Assembly: GCA_910586515.1 (NCBI GenBank) | Contig: CAJUGL010000013.1 | Coordinates: forward strand, 1 to 62,605 | Origin: an uncultured Acetatifactor sp. | GTDB lineage: Bacteria; Bacillota; Clostridia; Lachnospirales; Lachnospiraceae | Direction: 5' to 3' | Length of the DNA stretch: 62,605 nt | Program-made: the position numbers and the translations under genes | Shown here: positions 38,584-47,079 of the stretch, piece by piece | How the letters are laid out: the number at the start of each line of letters is the position of its first letter | How positions within the stretch are numbered: the first letter of the stretch is position 1 | Notes under the pieces: generated by a model | Seen by the model: only the letters and a program-made list of their open reading frames with translations | What the model was told of the DNA's origin: nothing | Databases searched by the model: none

Positions 38584-39915
38584 ATGAAAGAAAAATTCAA
38601 CAACAAATACTTCCGTTGGGGGCTGACAGCGTTTTTGGTCATTGCGGCTGTTATTACTTTTTATTTTCTCACCTTCCACAGTTCGAATATCACGGATAAG
38701 CTGAGCGGAATCGTCAAGATTCTGATGCCGGTAGTCTTCGGACTGGTAACTGCCTATTTGCTTACTCCCGTTTTAAACTTTACGGAATCCCGACTGCTGA
38801 TTCCGCTTTTTGACAAATGCAAAATGAAGAATACCGTCAGACGCAAAAAGGCAATCAGAGGGATAGGAATACTGATTACGGCCTTTTTATTTGTAGCGCT
38901 TATTTACGCTCTGGTGTCCATGTTAGTATCTCAAATCGTCCCCAGCGTAGAAGGTATTATCGTTAATTTCGACTCTTATGTCAACAATGTGATCAGCTGG
39001 ATAAATCAGACATTGGAAGACAATCCGGAATTTGGAGAGTATGTCACAAAGACCATAGATAAATTTTCGGAACAGCTGGAAGAATGGCTCAACCACATTA
39101 TTCCGGGCACAGCCACTCTGATTCGCACAGTCTCCGTCAGCTTTATGAATGTGCTGGATGTATTGTGGGATTTTGTCATCGGCTTTATTATCTCGATTTA
39201 TGTCCTGGCCAGCAAGGAACATTTTGCAGGACAGGCAAAAAAGGTGGTGTATGCTGTATTTGAGCGGAATACAGCCAATGTCATTATCCGCAATTTCAGA
39301 TTTACCCACAGGACATTTATCGGTTTTATGAGCGGAAAGATCATTGACTCCATTATCATAGGCATATTGTGTTTTATCGGTACTACGCTGATGGAAACAC
39401 CGTATGCCATGTTGATCAGCCTGATTATCGGCGTGACAAATATCATCCCTTTTTTCGGGCCATTCCTGGGGGCCATCCCCAGCGTCATACTGATATTTGT
39501 AGTAGACCCCATGAATCCTCTGAATTGTGTTTATTTTGCCCTGTTTGCTCTGGCGCTTCAGCAGTTTGACGGGAATATCCTTGGGCCGAAGATTCTGGGA
39601 AGTTCTACAGGTCTTGCCGGTTTCTGGGTGATATTTTCCATAACGCTTTTCGGCGGCCTCTTTGGGATACCGGGAATGATCGTGGGCGTACCGATTTTTG
39701 CTATTATATACGCTGCGGTAAGATCAATGCTGCATACTCTGCTGGAAAACAAGAATCTGCCTAAGGAGACTGTTGTCTATGAGGATGTAGACTACATAGA
39801 TGACACAGGTCTTCATTCAGTGCCCGCCGGTATCGGTCATCGTCCGAGAGAGTTTCTGCTCATGAAGAAAAAGAGAGAAAATACTGAAGCGAAAGAAAAA
39901 GAGGAAGAGAAATGA
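38584..39915 (+). CDS. AI-2E family (PerM-like) transporter
   Basis: A 443-residue polytopic membrane protein of the AI-2E/PerM family, with about eight helices and the family segment GVTNIIPFFGPFLGAIPSVILIF, plus GPKILGSSTGLAGFWVIFSITLFGGLFGIPGMIVGVP. Substrates of these proteins vary (autoinducer-2, Na+/H+ antiport), so no substrate is assigned. The acidic/basic C-terminal tail is cytoplasmic. ATG 38584 follows AGGAAGGGG; the frame upstream is not protein-like. dtd overlaps its end by 4 nt. Confidence 0.9.
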   Translation: MKEKFNNKYFRWGLTAFLVIAAVITFYFLTFHSSNITDKLSGIVKILMPVVFGLVTAYLLTPVLNFTESRLLIPLFDKCKMKNTVRRKKAIRGIGILITAFLFVALIYALVSMLVSQIVPSVEGIIVNFDSYVNNVISWINQTLEDNPEFGEYVTKTIDKFSEQLEEWLNHIIPGTATLIRTVSVSFMNVLDVLWDFVIGFIISIYVLASKEHFAGQAKKVVYAVFERNTANVIIRNFRFTHRTFIGFMSGKIIDSIIIGILCFIGTTLMETPYAMLISLIIGVTNIIPFFGPFLGAIPSVILIFVVDPMNPLNCVYFALFALALQQFDGNILGPKILGSSTGLAGFWVIFSITLFGGLFGIPGMIVGVPIFAIIYAAVRSMLHTLLENKNLPKETVVYEDVDYIDDTGLHSVPAGIGHRPREFLLMKKKRENTEAKEKEEEK

Positions 39916-40367
39916 AACTGTTAATTCAAAGAGTAAAAGAGGCAAGTGTTTCCGTTGAAGAACAGATTGTAGGGCAAATCGGCAGAGGGCTGCTTGTGTT
40001 TATCGGCATCAGCGGCCAGGATACCGTGGAAACAGCAGACAAAATGGTAAAAAAGCTCCTTGGGCTGCGCATTTTTGAGGATGAACAGGGCAAGACAAAT
40101 CTGGACTTAAAATCAGTGGAAGGCGGACTTCTTCTGATTTCCCAATTCACTTTATACGCAGACTGCAGAAAGGGAAACAGACCTTCCTTCACCGGCGCAG
40201 GCGCTCCGGAAGAGGCCAATGCGCTTTATCGGTATATCATAGCCAAGTGCCGGGAAGCTGTGGACATTGTGGAGGAGGGCAGTTTCGGCGCAAATATGAA
40301 AGTATCCCTGGTGAACGAAGGGCCCTTTACGGTAATGCTGGATTCGGAAGAAATATTCAGATCCTGA
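39912..40367 (+). CDS. dtd: D-aminoacyl-tRNA deacylase
   Basis: DTD removes D-amino acids (and Gly) from tRNA. MKLLIQRVKEASVSV is the usual start; SQFTLYADCRKGNRPSF holds the SQxT motif, and the cross-subunit Gly-cisPro motif corresponds to NEGPFTV. The ATGA overlap with the upstream transporter suggests coupled translation. Confidence 0.96.
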   Translation: MKLLIQRVKEASVSVEEQIVGQIGRGLLVFIGISGQDTVETADKMVKKLLGLRIFEDEQGKTNLDLKSVEGGLLLISQFTLYADCRKGNRPSFTGAGAPEEANALYRYIIAKCREAVDIVEEGSFGANMKVSLVNEGPFTVMLDSEEIFRS

Positions 40368-40557
40368 CTCATTATATATGCATGTTGTCTCGCAGAAGCT
40401 ATAGATTATGAGGATGTATTGTATGATTTAACATACATTTTTTCCTATTTTGAATGGTTTAACGTTCTTTATATCGGATTGTCTTTTGTTCTGGTCTTAT
40501 GTTATTATGGATTCAGCAGATATGATACTAACACAAAATGAAACGGAGGAAAACGCT

Positions 40558-42057
40558 ATGACAAAAGAAATGATGCAGCTATTTATGGTTTCCTTAAACG
40601 CAGGCTCGGGAGGATTTAAAATCCCCATTCCCGCAATCGTTGCTTTAATCGTAGCGATTGGGCTGGTCTGGATTCTTCTCACCGGATATGTGAAGGCTTC
40701 TCCCGACACTGCTGTAATCATTTCCGGTTTACGGAAAAGGCCGAAAGTTCTGATCGGAAAGGCAGGAATCAAAATTCCGTTCCTGGAGAGAAAAGACGAA
40801 CTGAATCTGCAGCTTATCCCCATTGATGTAAAGACTTCAAACGCTGTGCCCACGGCCGATTACATAAATATCAATGTGGATGCCACCGTAAATGTGAAAA
40901 TCAGCGACAACGAAGAACGACTTAAACTTGCCGCACAGAATTTTCTGAACAAAAACGCAGAATACATCGGAAGAGTGGCAAGGGAAGTTCTGGAAGGCAA
41001 TGTCCGTGAAATTGTGGGCAAGATGGCCTTGGAAGAGATGGTTTCCGACAGACAGAAATTCGCCATGCTGGTAAAGGAAAACGCAGAACCGGACCTGGCG
41101 GCCATGGGATTGGATATTATCAGTTTTAACGTTCAGAATTTTGTGGACGGCAACGGTGTAATCGAGAATCTGGGTGTAGATAATATTGTAAAAATTCAGA
41201 AAAACGCCGCCATTTCCCGCGCCGAAAGCGAGAAGGAGATCGCAAAAGCACAGGCTAATGCAAAGCGGGAAGCCAACGAAGCCGAAGTAAATGCCGCTTC
41301 CGAAATTGCCAGAAAGCAGAACGAACTGGCCATCAAAAAAGCTGAACTTAAGAGAGAGGCCGATATCAAGCAGGCAGAAGCGGACGCCGCATACCGGATT
41401 CAGGAAGAAGAGCAGCGCAAGACAGTGGAAGTTACCACCGCAAATGCAAATATTGCCAAACAGGAGAAGGAAATCCTCCTGAAACAGAGAGAAGCCGAAG
41501 TTATGGAGCAATCCCTGGACGCGCAGGTTAAGAAAAAGGCGGAAGCAGACAAATTTGCCAAGCAGCAGCTGGCAGATGCATCCCTCTATGAGCGCCAAAG
41601 GGAAGCCGAGGCAAAGCAGTTTGAGACAGAAAAAGAAGCTCAGGCAATGAAGGCTCAGGCCGAAGCAAAACGCTATACAATGGAACAGGAAGCCGACGGT
41701 ATTCGAACCAGAGGCCTGGCCGAAGCAGAAGCCATTCGGGCGAAAGCCATAGCCGAGGCGGAAGGTATTGAGAAAAAAGCCGAAGCAATGGCAAAGATGG
41801 GTGAGGCAGCCGTACTGGAAATGTATTTTAAGACATTGCCTGAAGTCGTTAAAAACGCCGCCGAACCCCTTTCAAATGTGGATAAGATCACCATGTATGG
41901 CGACGGAAACTCTGCAAAATTGATGAAAGATGTCATGGGAACTGTAGTTCAGATAACTGACGGACTGAAAGAATCTACAGGTGTAGATCTGCAGGCAGTA
42001 TTGTCGGGTTTCCTGGCCGGAAAAACCGCTGCAGCAACCACAGACCCCAAAGAATGA
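40558..42057 (+). CDS. Flotillin-like SPFH-domain protein
   Basis: A 499-residue membrane-scaffold protein. After a short N-terminal hydrophobic hairpin (IPAIVALIVAIGLVWILLTGY) comes the SPFH domain (SPDTAVIISGLRKRPKVLIGKAGIKIPFLERKDEL), then a very long Ala/Glu/Lys coiled coil (about 220-420), then a C-terminal oligomerisation segment. This matches flotillins (YuaG/FloT), which organise functional membrane microdomains. GGAGG is 8 nt before ATG 40558. No NfeD partner is adjacent. Confidence 0.93.
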   Translation: MTKEMMQLFMVSLNAGSGGFKIPIPAIVALIVAIGLVWILLTGYVKASPDTAVIISGLRKRPKVLIGKAGIKIPFLERKDELNLQLIPIDVKTSNAVPTADYININVDATVNVKISDNEERLKLAAQNFLNKNAEYIGRVAREVLEGNVREIVGKMALEEMVSDRQKFAMLVKENAEPDLAAMGLDIISFNVQNFVDGNGVIENLGVDNIVKIQKNAAISRAESEKEIAKAQANAKREANEAEVNAASEIARKQNELAIKKAELKREADIKQAEADAAYRIQEEEQRKTVEVTTANANIAKQEKEILLKQREAEVMEQSLDAQVKKKAEADKFAKQQLADASLYERQREAEAKQFETEKEAQAMKAQAEAKRYTMEQEADGIRTRGLAEAEAIRAKAIAEAEGIEKKAEAMAKMGEAAVLEMYFKTLPEVVKNAAEPLSNVDKITMYGDGNSAKLMKDVMGTVVQITDGLKESTGVDLQAVLSGFLAGKTAAATTDPKE

Positions 42058-42161
42058 ATCAGTAAAGCGCCTTGGGCAGCTGCACTAAATCATTCCCTTG
42101 TGGTTCCTGGCTTTTCGGTACGCTGATCACATGCAGGTGTCACACCGGGCCTGTAATGGGT

Positions 42162-42310
42162 TGTAACACTTTTTTGAACCGCTTTTTCTCACCGTCCATG
42201 ATTTTCTGCGTCGGCGGGCATCTGGCAGATCACTGAAAAGAACATATGTTCTATTGTTTTTGGCCGTTCAGCGTCCAAAATGTGTTACACCCGAATTGAA
42301 AAGTGTTACA
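42162..42310. repeat. Inverted repeats TGTAACACTTTT/AAAAGTGTTACA flanking an SOS box
   Basis: Perfect 12-bp arms lie at 42162-42173 and 42299-42310, 125 nt apart; a small palindrome GTGTTACAC (42282-42290) lies just inside the right arm. The SOS box at 42240 lies between. May mark the edge of an inserted element. Confidence 0.5.
42240..42251. promoter_or_regulatory. Perfect LexA (SOS) box
   Basis: GAACATATGTTC is a perfect palindrome fitting the Gram-positive LexA consensus (CGAAC-N4-GTTCG type). It lies about 63 nt upstream of the 42314 promoter, and the nearest genes point away from or towards it (flotillin ends, NUDIX ends), so no ordinary gene is its target. Confidence 0.7.
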
Positions 42311-42313
42311 GGC

Positions 42314-42342
42314 TTGAATACTGACACGGCCGCGTGTATAAT
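42314..42342 (+). promoter_or_regulatory. Consensus-like promoter in a region without genes
   Basis: TTGAAT (42314-42319), exact 17-nt spacer, TATAAT (42337-42342), driving transcription from about 42349 across the candidate RNA region. Confidence 0.6.
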
Positions 42343-42348
42343 GGCCTC

Positions 42349-42800
42349 AACGCTATACGAAAAAACAAACCGGGAGGCTGCCGCGCCGGACACCCGTGAC
42401 AAAGACGGCGAGGGAAAAACACCAATAGGGAAGGACTGCCGACAGGCGGGGCGGGCAGGGCCGCCCAAACAAATAATTTCCTCAATCCGGTGAATGGACT
42501 GGCGCCAAACACCAAAAACTGATCGTACCTGGAAAAACATATAATTTGACTTACTTGAAAGGAATAGACGACAATTATGAAGAAAACAAACAAAAAGACG
42601 TGGCCCGCCTCATAATGCGTGGCGCATTAGACCACGCGCCGGAATGCCCTGACCTTGGTGAAGCAGATGGCTGATTGCTTCAGGCTAAACCACGCTGAAT
42701 CGGGCACAGCAACACTTTAACGAATCAGTTGGGCGCCCCGGACGGCTGCCTGCCCACGGGGACAACGAGCCCAACTATTCGTTAAAGTGTTCTTTTGCGA
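42349..42800 (+). ncRNA. Candidate structured RNA or attenuated leader transcript
   Basis: From the promoter to the long inverted repeat no normal gene exists. Two tiny ORFs are present: 42494-42544 (16 residues, MDWRQTPKTDRTWKNI) and 42577-42615 (12 residues, MKKTNKKTWPAS, with GAAAGGA upstream). The second ends in hairpin TAATGCG-TGG-CGCATTA (42613-42629), which competes with GCGTGG/CCACGC (42617-42637), an attenuator-like arrangement. A further stem TGAAGCA/TGCTTCA follows near 42660-42683. The 42711-42791 hairpin could end the transcript. No known RNA family is recognised. Confidence 0.4.
42711..42791. repeat. Long imperfect inverted repeat (24/23-bp arms)
   Basis: The left arm 42711-42734 starts AACACTTTAACGAAT and ends GTTGGGC; the right arm 42769-42791 is its complement except for one unpaired base. 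The loop contains a further CCCCG/CGGGG pair (42736-42740, 42757-42761). TCTTTT follows on the plus strand. It can serve as a bidirectional terminator between the RNA region and the NUDIX gene, or be a palindromic mobile unit. Confidence 0.7.
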
Positions 42801-42820
42801 ATAGTTAGAAATCACCCGCT

Positions 42821-43381
42821 TTACGCCATCCCCCCATACTCCGCAAAAAAGTATGCCGCCATCTGTGCCCTGGAACTGAAAGCCTCAGTTTCAAGGAGTT
42901 TTTTTACTTCCTCCCGGGTATAGAATTTTGCTTCAATCTGTTCATTATCAGAGGTATGATCCTCCAGGCGGCCTTCGGCCTCCAAAAAGGCAATATAGGT
43001 GGTGGTATCCGAAATAGCCACAGCCGCAAAAGACGGGGGCAGGATTTTCTTGATTTTTTTGATTTTCAGCCCGGTTTCCTCATAAAGCTCCCTGGCAATA
43101 CAATCTTCAATTGTCTCACCAGGTTCAATCATGCCTGCGCAGAGATTATATACATAGCGATTTACGCCCATTCTAAATTCATGAAGCAGGAGCAGTTTCT
43201 CTCCGCATGTAGCGATGATGGAAACACCGCTGGGCTTTCCCCCCACATCCTCTATTCCCTGCAGTTCTCTGCGGCTGACTATCTCATATTTCTTTTCATT
43301 TCCCTTCTTGTTTCGGTAAGTCAGCTCATAATTTTTCAGATACTTACCGTCTTTTACTTTCTCGAATTTAATGAACTCCAT
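42821..43381 (-). CDS. NUDIX hydrolase (ADP-ribose pyrophosphatase-like)
   Basis: A 186-residue NUDIX enzyme. The box is GMIEPGETIEDCIARELYEETGL (about 83-105), matching Gx5Ex7REUxEExGU fully. The N-terminal strands and SRRELQGI resemble ADP-ribose/ADP-sugar pyrophosphatases, but the exact substrate is not certain. Overlaps the end of rng by 14 nt, so it is probably cotranscribed with it. Confidence 0.9.
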   Translation of the reverse strand: MEFIKFEKVKDGKYLKNYELTYRNKKGNEKKYEIVSRRELQGIEDVGGKPSGVSIIATCGEKLLLLHEFRMGVNRYVYNLCAGMIEPGETIEDCIARELYEETGLKIKKIKKILPPSFAAVAISDTTTYIAFLEAEGRLEDHTSDNEQIEAKFYTREEVKKLLETEAFSSRAQMAAYFFAEYGGMA

Positions 43382-44738
43382 ATTTACAGCTCTCCTCGCC
43401 GTCTGCCGCAGAACAATTTTGAAATTGTTCCTTAAGCGGTTTATTTATTTTTTTCCGGGTTATCTCAATCAGCCCCAGGCGGGTCATGTCTACAATCTGT
43501 GTGGGAATCCGGTCCTTAGCTGTCAGCTCTTTCAGGTACTGCATCAGTTCCTGTTCTTTGTAAGGGGAACGCATGTTGATAAAGTCCACAATAATAATTC
43601 CGGATAGGTTTCTCAAGCGCAGCTGACAGGCAACTTCCTCCGCAGCCTCCATATTAATCCGATGCCACACCTCCTGGGGGTCTTTTCCTGCCTCGCACTT
43701 TCCGGAATTCACGTCTACTACCGTAAGGGCTTCTGTGGATTCTATGACCAGGTACGCTCCTGATTTCAGCCATACACGGCTCTCAAAAGCGGTCTTCATT
43801 TTACTGTCTATTCCATACAGACTGGAAAGTGATAAAAATGTATCCTCATACAGCCGTACAGAAAACCCTGCCGCCGTCAACTGTTCATATACTGACTTCC
43901 GGTCCGTAACGATCTCTGTCTCCGTCTTGTTTTCAGCAGTAAGCCTGTCGGCAAGGGAAACGATTTCCGATTCTGCCTTTTTCAGACAGGTAAAGCAGCT
44001 TCTGAAACGGGCATTGCGGATTAGTTTCAGATATTGTCCCAACAGCTCATAAAACGCTTCCAGCAATACTTCTGCACTCTCCGCCTCTCCGGCCTTTGTT
44101 CTGACAATTAAACCTGTGGGCGGCAGAGAATCCTGCATTTTCAGCCTATCCTCCTCATCGGACGGCATCAGCCCGGCAATATCCCGGCGCAGACAATCCC
44201 TTGCGTCTGCATCCAGGATACCTGCGTTTCTCAAAATCTGCTTTATCGCATTCTTCTGTTTCCCATCTAATTTTGTGGAAAATCCCGTTTTTACAGTTCC
44301 AAAAGACAAAACAAAATAAGGATTGTCCAGAGAAAACTGCGCCGTTACAGAGGCTCTTTTAGCCTTTTGGGCATCCTTTATCACCTGCACCAGCAGTTCA
44401 TCACCCTCCAGAATACGTCCGTCATAAGAACGATTCAGCAAAAGCGGTTGTCCTGCATTTTTCATGGCCAAAAAACAAGTTTCTCCCCTGGCAATTTCCA
44501 CAAAACAGGCGTCAATATTATGGGCTACGTTTTTTACTTTTCCGATATAGACAGCGCCCACTTTCCCAGCCTCGCCGGAGGAAAAAGCCGCCTCGATCAG
44601 CCGTCTGTTTCGAATCAGCAATGCGCAGCTGCGGCTCTTCCAACAGGTAAACAGAAGCTTTCCGCTCTGAACATTTCTGAAGGACCTTTCCTCTTCCGTG
44701 ATCGTCACGGAAGCCTTTGGCATGATATTTCTGCTCAT
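43368..44738 (-). CDS. rng: Ribonuclease E/G family endoribonuclease
   Basis: A 456-residue RNase E/G-type enzyme for rRNA/mRNA processing. An S1-like region (VGAVYIGKVKNVAHNIDACFVEIARGETCFLAM) precedes the RNase H-like and DNase I-like parts; catalytic Asp are in TVVDVNSG and IIIVDFINM. ATG 44738 (MSRNIMPK) has AAAGGAG about 10 nt upstream. It follows the TIGR03936 gene, the usual Clostridia neighbourhood, but rplU, normally next, is 14 kb away in this window on the other strand. Confidence 0.93.
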   Translation of the reverse strand: MSRNIMPKASVTITEEERSFRNVQSGKLLFTCWKSRSCALLIRNRRLIEAAFSSGEAGKVGAVYIGKVKNVAHNIDACFVEIARGETCFLAMKNAGQPLLLNRSYDGRILEGDELLVQVIKDAQKAKRASVTAQFSLDNPYFVLSFGTVKTGFSTKLDGKQKNAIKQILRNAGILDADARDCLRRDIAGLMPSDEEDRLKMQDSLPPTGLIVRTKAGEAESAEVLLEAFYELLGQYLKLIRNARFRSCFTCLKKAESEIVSLADRLTAENKTETEIVTDRKSVYEQLTAAGFSVRLYEDTFLSLSSLYGIDSKMKTAFESRVWLKSGAYLVIESTEALTVVDVNSGKCEAGKDPQEVWHRINMEAAEEVACQLRLRNLSGIIIVDFINMRSPYKEQELMQYLKELTAKDRIPTQIVDMTRLGLIEITRKKINKPLKEQFQNCSAADGEESCKYGVH

Positions 44739-44807
44739 GGCAGACAATCTCCTTTCCGGTGATAAAATTAAACTGCTTACGACTGCCGCCCCTCAACTGT
44801 GGCTGAA

Positions 44808-45686
44808 CTACTCATGAAAAGCAGCGCTGTCATCCAGGGGTGCCAACACAGGCTCAGTCTCCGTTCCCACATTCGTATAGACATCCTCCCTGACCACCCA
44901 GAGAGCATTTTCCTGCAGCTGTTCTCCCTGCTCTGCAAGAAGGGCTTCCACCACCTGAACCGGCTTGATATTGCCGCCGCTGGATGCATCCAGCAGCATG
45001 GACAAAACAACCGGCTCCTTTCCGGCCAAGAGACCGCCGATTACACCCGAAGAATCCTGGCTCCCGGAGAAATGCCCGGATATATCGGCAGAAGCGCCCC
45101 CGCAGAGCGGAGCTTCCGTGCACGAAAGCCGGAAAATGCCCTCTTTCAGGTCCATTTCCCGGACTCCCTTTTTCGTCTTCTTGGTAACCGGGATTCTGTC
45201 CCTGGCCAGGAAACCGGGCAATATGGCCCGGATGTCCGTCCCAGGCTCCTTCCCGTCCCGGAACCCCACTGTATAGGCTGCCGCCGCCACACTGGCCATG
45301 GCATTGCCCGCCGTATCAGGCAGGATTTTCACGGATACGATCTCTATGCCCGGAACGCTTGCCTCATTTAACCGTTTCCGGATTTCCAGACAGCGGGTCT
45401 CCGTGCTTACGCAGGATTCGAAAGCCTCCCCCTCCCCGTTGGAAAGATCATCTCCTGCGGGAAAACAGGTCAGGGAATGCACCTCAATGTCCATATATTC
45501 GCCGTTGCTGACAATTCCTACCCCCAGAGGCGCGGCAAAAGTCATGATTTGATGGGGACTGAAGCCATTGCTGTATTTTACATCGATTCCCGCCCGGCGA
45601 ATGGCCTTCTGGAAGAAACGCATCACATCCAGATGGCCGATATAACGGACGGCGCCGTATTTTTTGAATTTAATCCGAAGCTTCAT
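44808..45686 (-). CDS. TIGR03936 (DUF2344) radical-SAM-associated protein
   Basis: A 292-residue protein starting MKLRIKFKKYGAVRYIGHLDVMRFFQKAIRRAGID with NGFSPHQIMTFAAPLGVG, the hallmark of DUF2344. In most Clostridia it is adjacent to, or fused with, the TIGR03960 radical-SAM protein, and is thought to act with it on an RNA or translation-related substrate. Here two unrelated genes separate the pair (the partner ends at 48445). Starts with ATG 45686. Confidence 0.92.
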   Translation of the reverse strand: MKLRIKFKKYGAVRYIGHLDVMRFFQKAIRRAGIDVKYSNGFSPHQIMTFAAPLGVGIVSNGEYMDIEVHSLTCFPAGDDLSNGEGEAFESCVSTETRCLEIRKRLNEASVPGIEIVSVKILPDTAGNAMASVAAAAYTVGFRDGKEPGTDIRAILPGFLARDRIPVTKKTKKGVREMDLKEGIFRLSCTEAPLCGGASADISGHFSGSQDSSGVIGGLLAGKEPVVLSMLLDASSGGNIKPVQVVEALLAEQGEQLQENALWVVREDVYTNVGTETEPVLAPLDDSAAFHE

Positions 45687-45714
45687 GACTGTGTATCCTT
45701 TCCTGTTCTCCGTT

Positions 45715-47079
45715 TCAGACTTCCCGATTGTACGATCCCGCAGCCTGCCCGCCGTCCGTTATTTCCGCTCTGGTTCTGGGGGAGATCTGGATAAATTTGT
45801 CCAGTTCCCGCTCTGTCTCCGGCATCTTTTTGATTTTGGGATTGGCGATTACCTCTCCTCTGGCCACTACCATGCTGAGACTGCGCAGTACGGTCAGGTC
45901 TACCAGAGGATTTTTCTCCGTCACGATAAAGTCTGCGGATTTTCCGACTTCTATGCTGCCTGTGACGTCACCCAGTCCCAGAATCTCCGCATTGCGTCTG
46001 GTAGCGGTATGCAGGGCAAAGGTCTTGGATACGCCGCAGCACTTGTGGAAATACTGCACTTCACGCCACATATCGTAATGGGTGACAAAGGGACATCCCG
46101 TATCTGTGCCCAGACCCACAGGAATATCATTGGCAAGACATTGTTTCGCGCATTCAATAATGCCGTCGAAAACGATTTCCCCGTTGAAACGGCTCATCTC
46201 ATCCGCATGGCTTACGGCAGGGTCAAACAGGGCGTAGGGCAATGCCGGGGAAAGTGTAGCCACATGAACGGCTCCGGTCTCCCTGAACAGGCGGATAATC
46301 TCCTCCGTAGGCTTTGCGCCGTGTTCAATGGTATCTACTCCGTTTTCCAGAGCTATCCGGACTCCTTCCGTACTTTCCACATGAGCCGCCACTGGATAGC
46401 CCAGTTTATGAGCTTCCTCACAGGCCGCCTTCACCAGAGCCGGCTTCATCTTCAGCACACCGGGCTCCCCTTTGACGGCGGCATCCAGAACACCTCCGGT
46501 GATCATCAGTTTGATCAGGTCCGGCTTATCCCTGGCAATCTCACGGACATACTGGACGGCTTCCTCCGCGGACATGGCCTCATAGGCAAGGGACCCTGCC
46601 ATATGTCCGCCGGGAACGGAAATCGCCATGTTTGCGGCCAGGATGCGGGGGCCGACAGCCTTTCCGCGGCGGATCATATCCCGGATCCAGGTGTCATAAT
46701 TTTCAACGCCGCCAACACAGCGCATGGTGGTAACGCCGCTGAGGAGTTCCGTGTGCACATAAGATTTATACAGATGCTTCAGATATTTCCGGGTTAATGC
46801 GTTGGATGTGGCAAATTTAACGGACTTTTTGGCATCCACAGGCTTTTTCTGGGGTTTTCCCGAGGCAGGGATATGGACATGGAGATTGACCAGTCCGGGC
46901 ATCAAGTATTGACCATTCAAATCAAAAACCTGGCATCCCTCTGTATCCGCCTGCCCGTCAGGAGCTACAGCAATTATCCTGTCCTCTTCCGTTAATACCG
47001 TGTATCCCGGCCGGGGAGTCATATTTTCACTTCCGTCCAGGAGATTGCAGTTAATAAAGGCTTTTTTGTTTTTATTCAT
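45715..47079 (-). CDS. Amidohydrolase family protein
   Basis: A 454-residue metal-dependent hydrolase of the imidazolonepropionase/prolidase-like amidohydrolase group. Metal ligands: H67 and H69 in LVNLHVHIP, a Lys in LIKLMITGG, His in PVAAHVEST and TIEHGAKP, and Asp in GLGTDTGCPF. Substrate unknown; no signal peptide. ATG 47079 overlaps the end of the upstream ATPase gene by 8 nt, suggesting coupled translation; the ribosome site is weak. It is inserted between the TIGR03936 and TIGR03960 genes. Confidence 0.88.
   Translation of the reverse strand: MNKNKKAFINCNLLDGSENMTPRPGYTVLTEEDRIIAVAPDGQADTEGCQVFDLNGQYLMPGLVNLHVHIPASGKPQKKPVDAKKSVKFATSNALTRKYLKHLYKSYVHTELLSGVTTMRCVGGVENYDTWIRDMIRRGKAVGPRILAANMAISVPGGHMAGSLAYEAMSAEEAVQYVREIARDKPDLIKLMITGGVLDAAVKGEPGVLKMKPALVKAACEEAHKLGYPVAAHVESTEGVRIALENGVDTIEHGAKPTEEIIRLFRETGAVHVATLSPALPYALFDPAVSHADEMSRFNGEIVFDGIIECAKQCLANDIPVGLGTDTGCPFVTHYDMWREVQYFHKCCGVSKTFALHTATRRNAEILGLGDVTGSIEVGKSADFIVTEKNPLVDLTVLRSLSMVVARGEVIANPKIKKMPETERELDKFIQISPRTRAEITDGGQAAGSYNREV

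Noticed and set aside
42254..42593. Frames of 79-95 residues on both strands of the SOS-box region
   Set aside because: They lack ribosome sites, run through promoter and hairpin sequences, and resemble no protein; a structured RNA explains the region better.
42711..42791. A genuine integron attC site
   Set aside because: The GTTRRRY-like and RYYYAAC-like cores are in reverse order relative to attC, and no integrase or cassette is present. Kept only as an observation.
45664..46797. A 377-residue plus-strand frame over the amidohydrolase
   Set aside because: Antisense shadow of a gene with all metal ligands in place.
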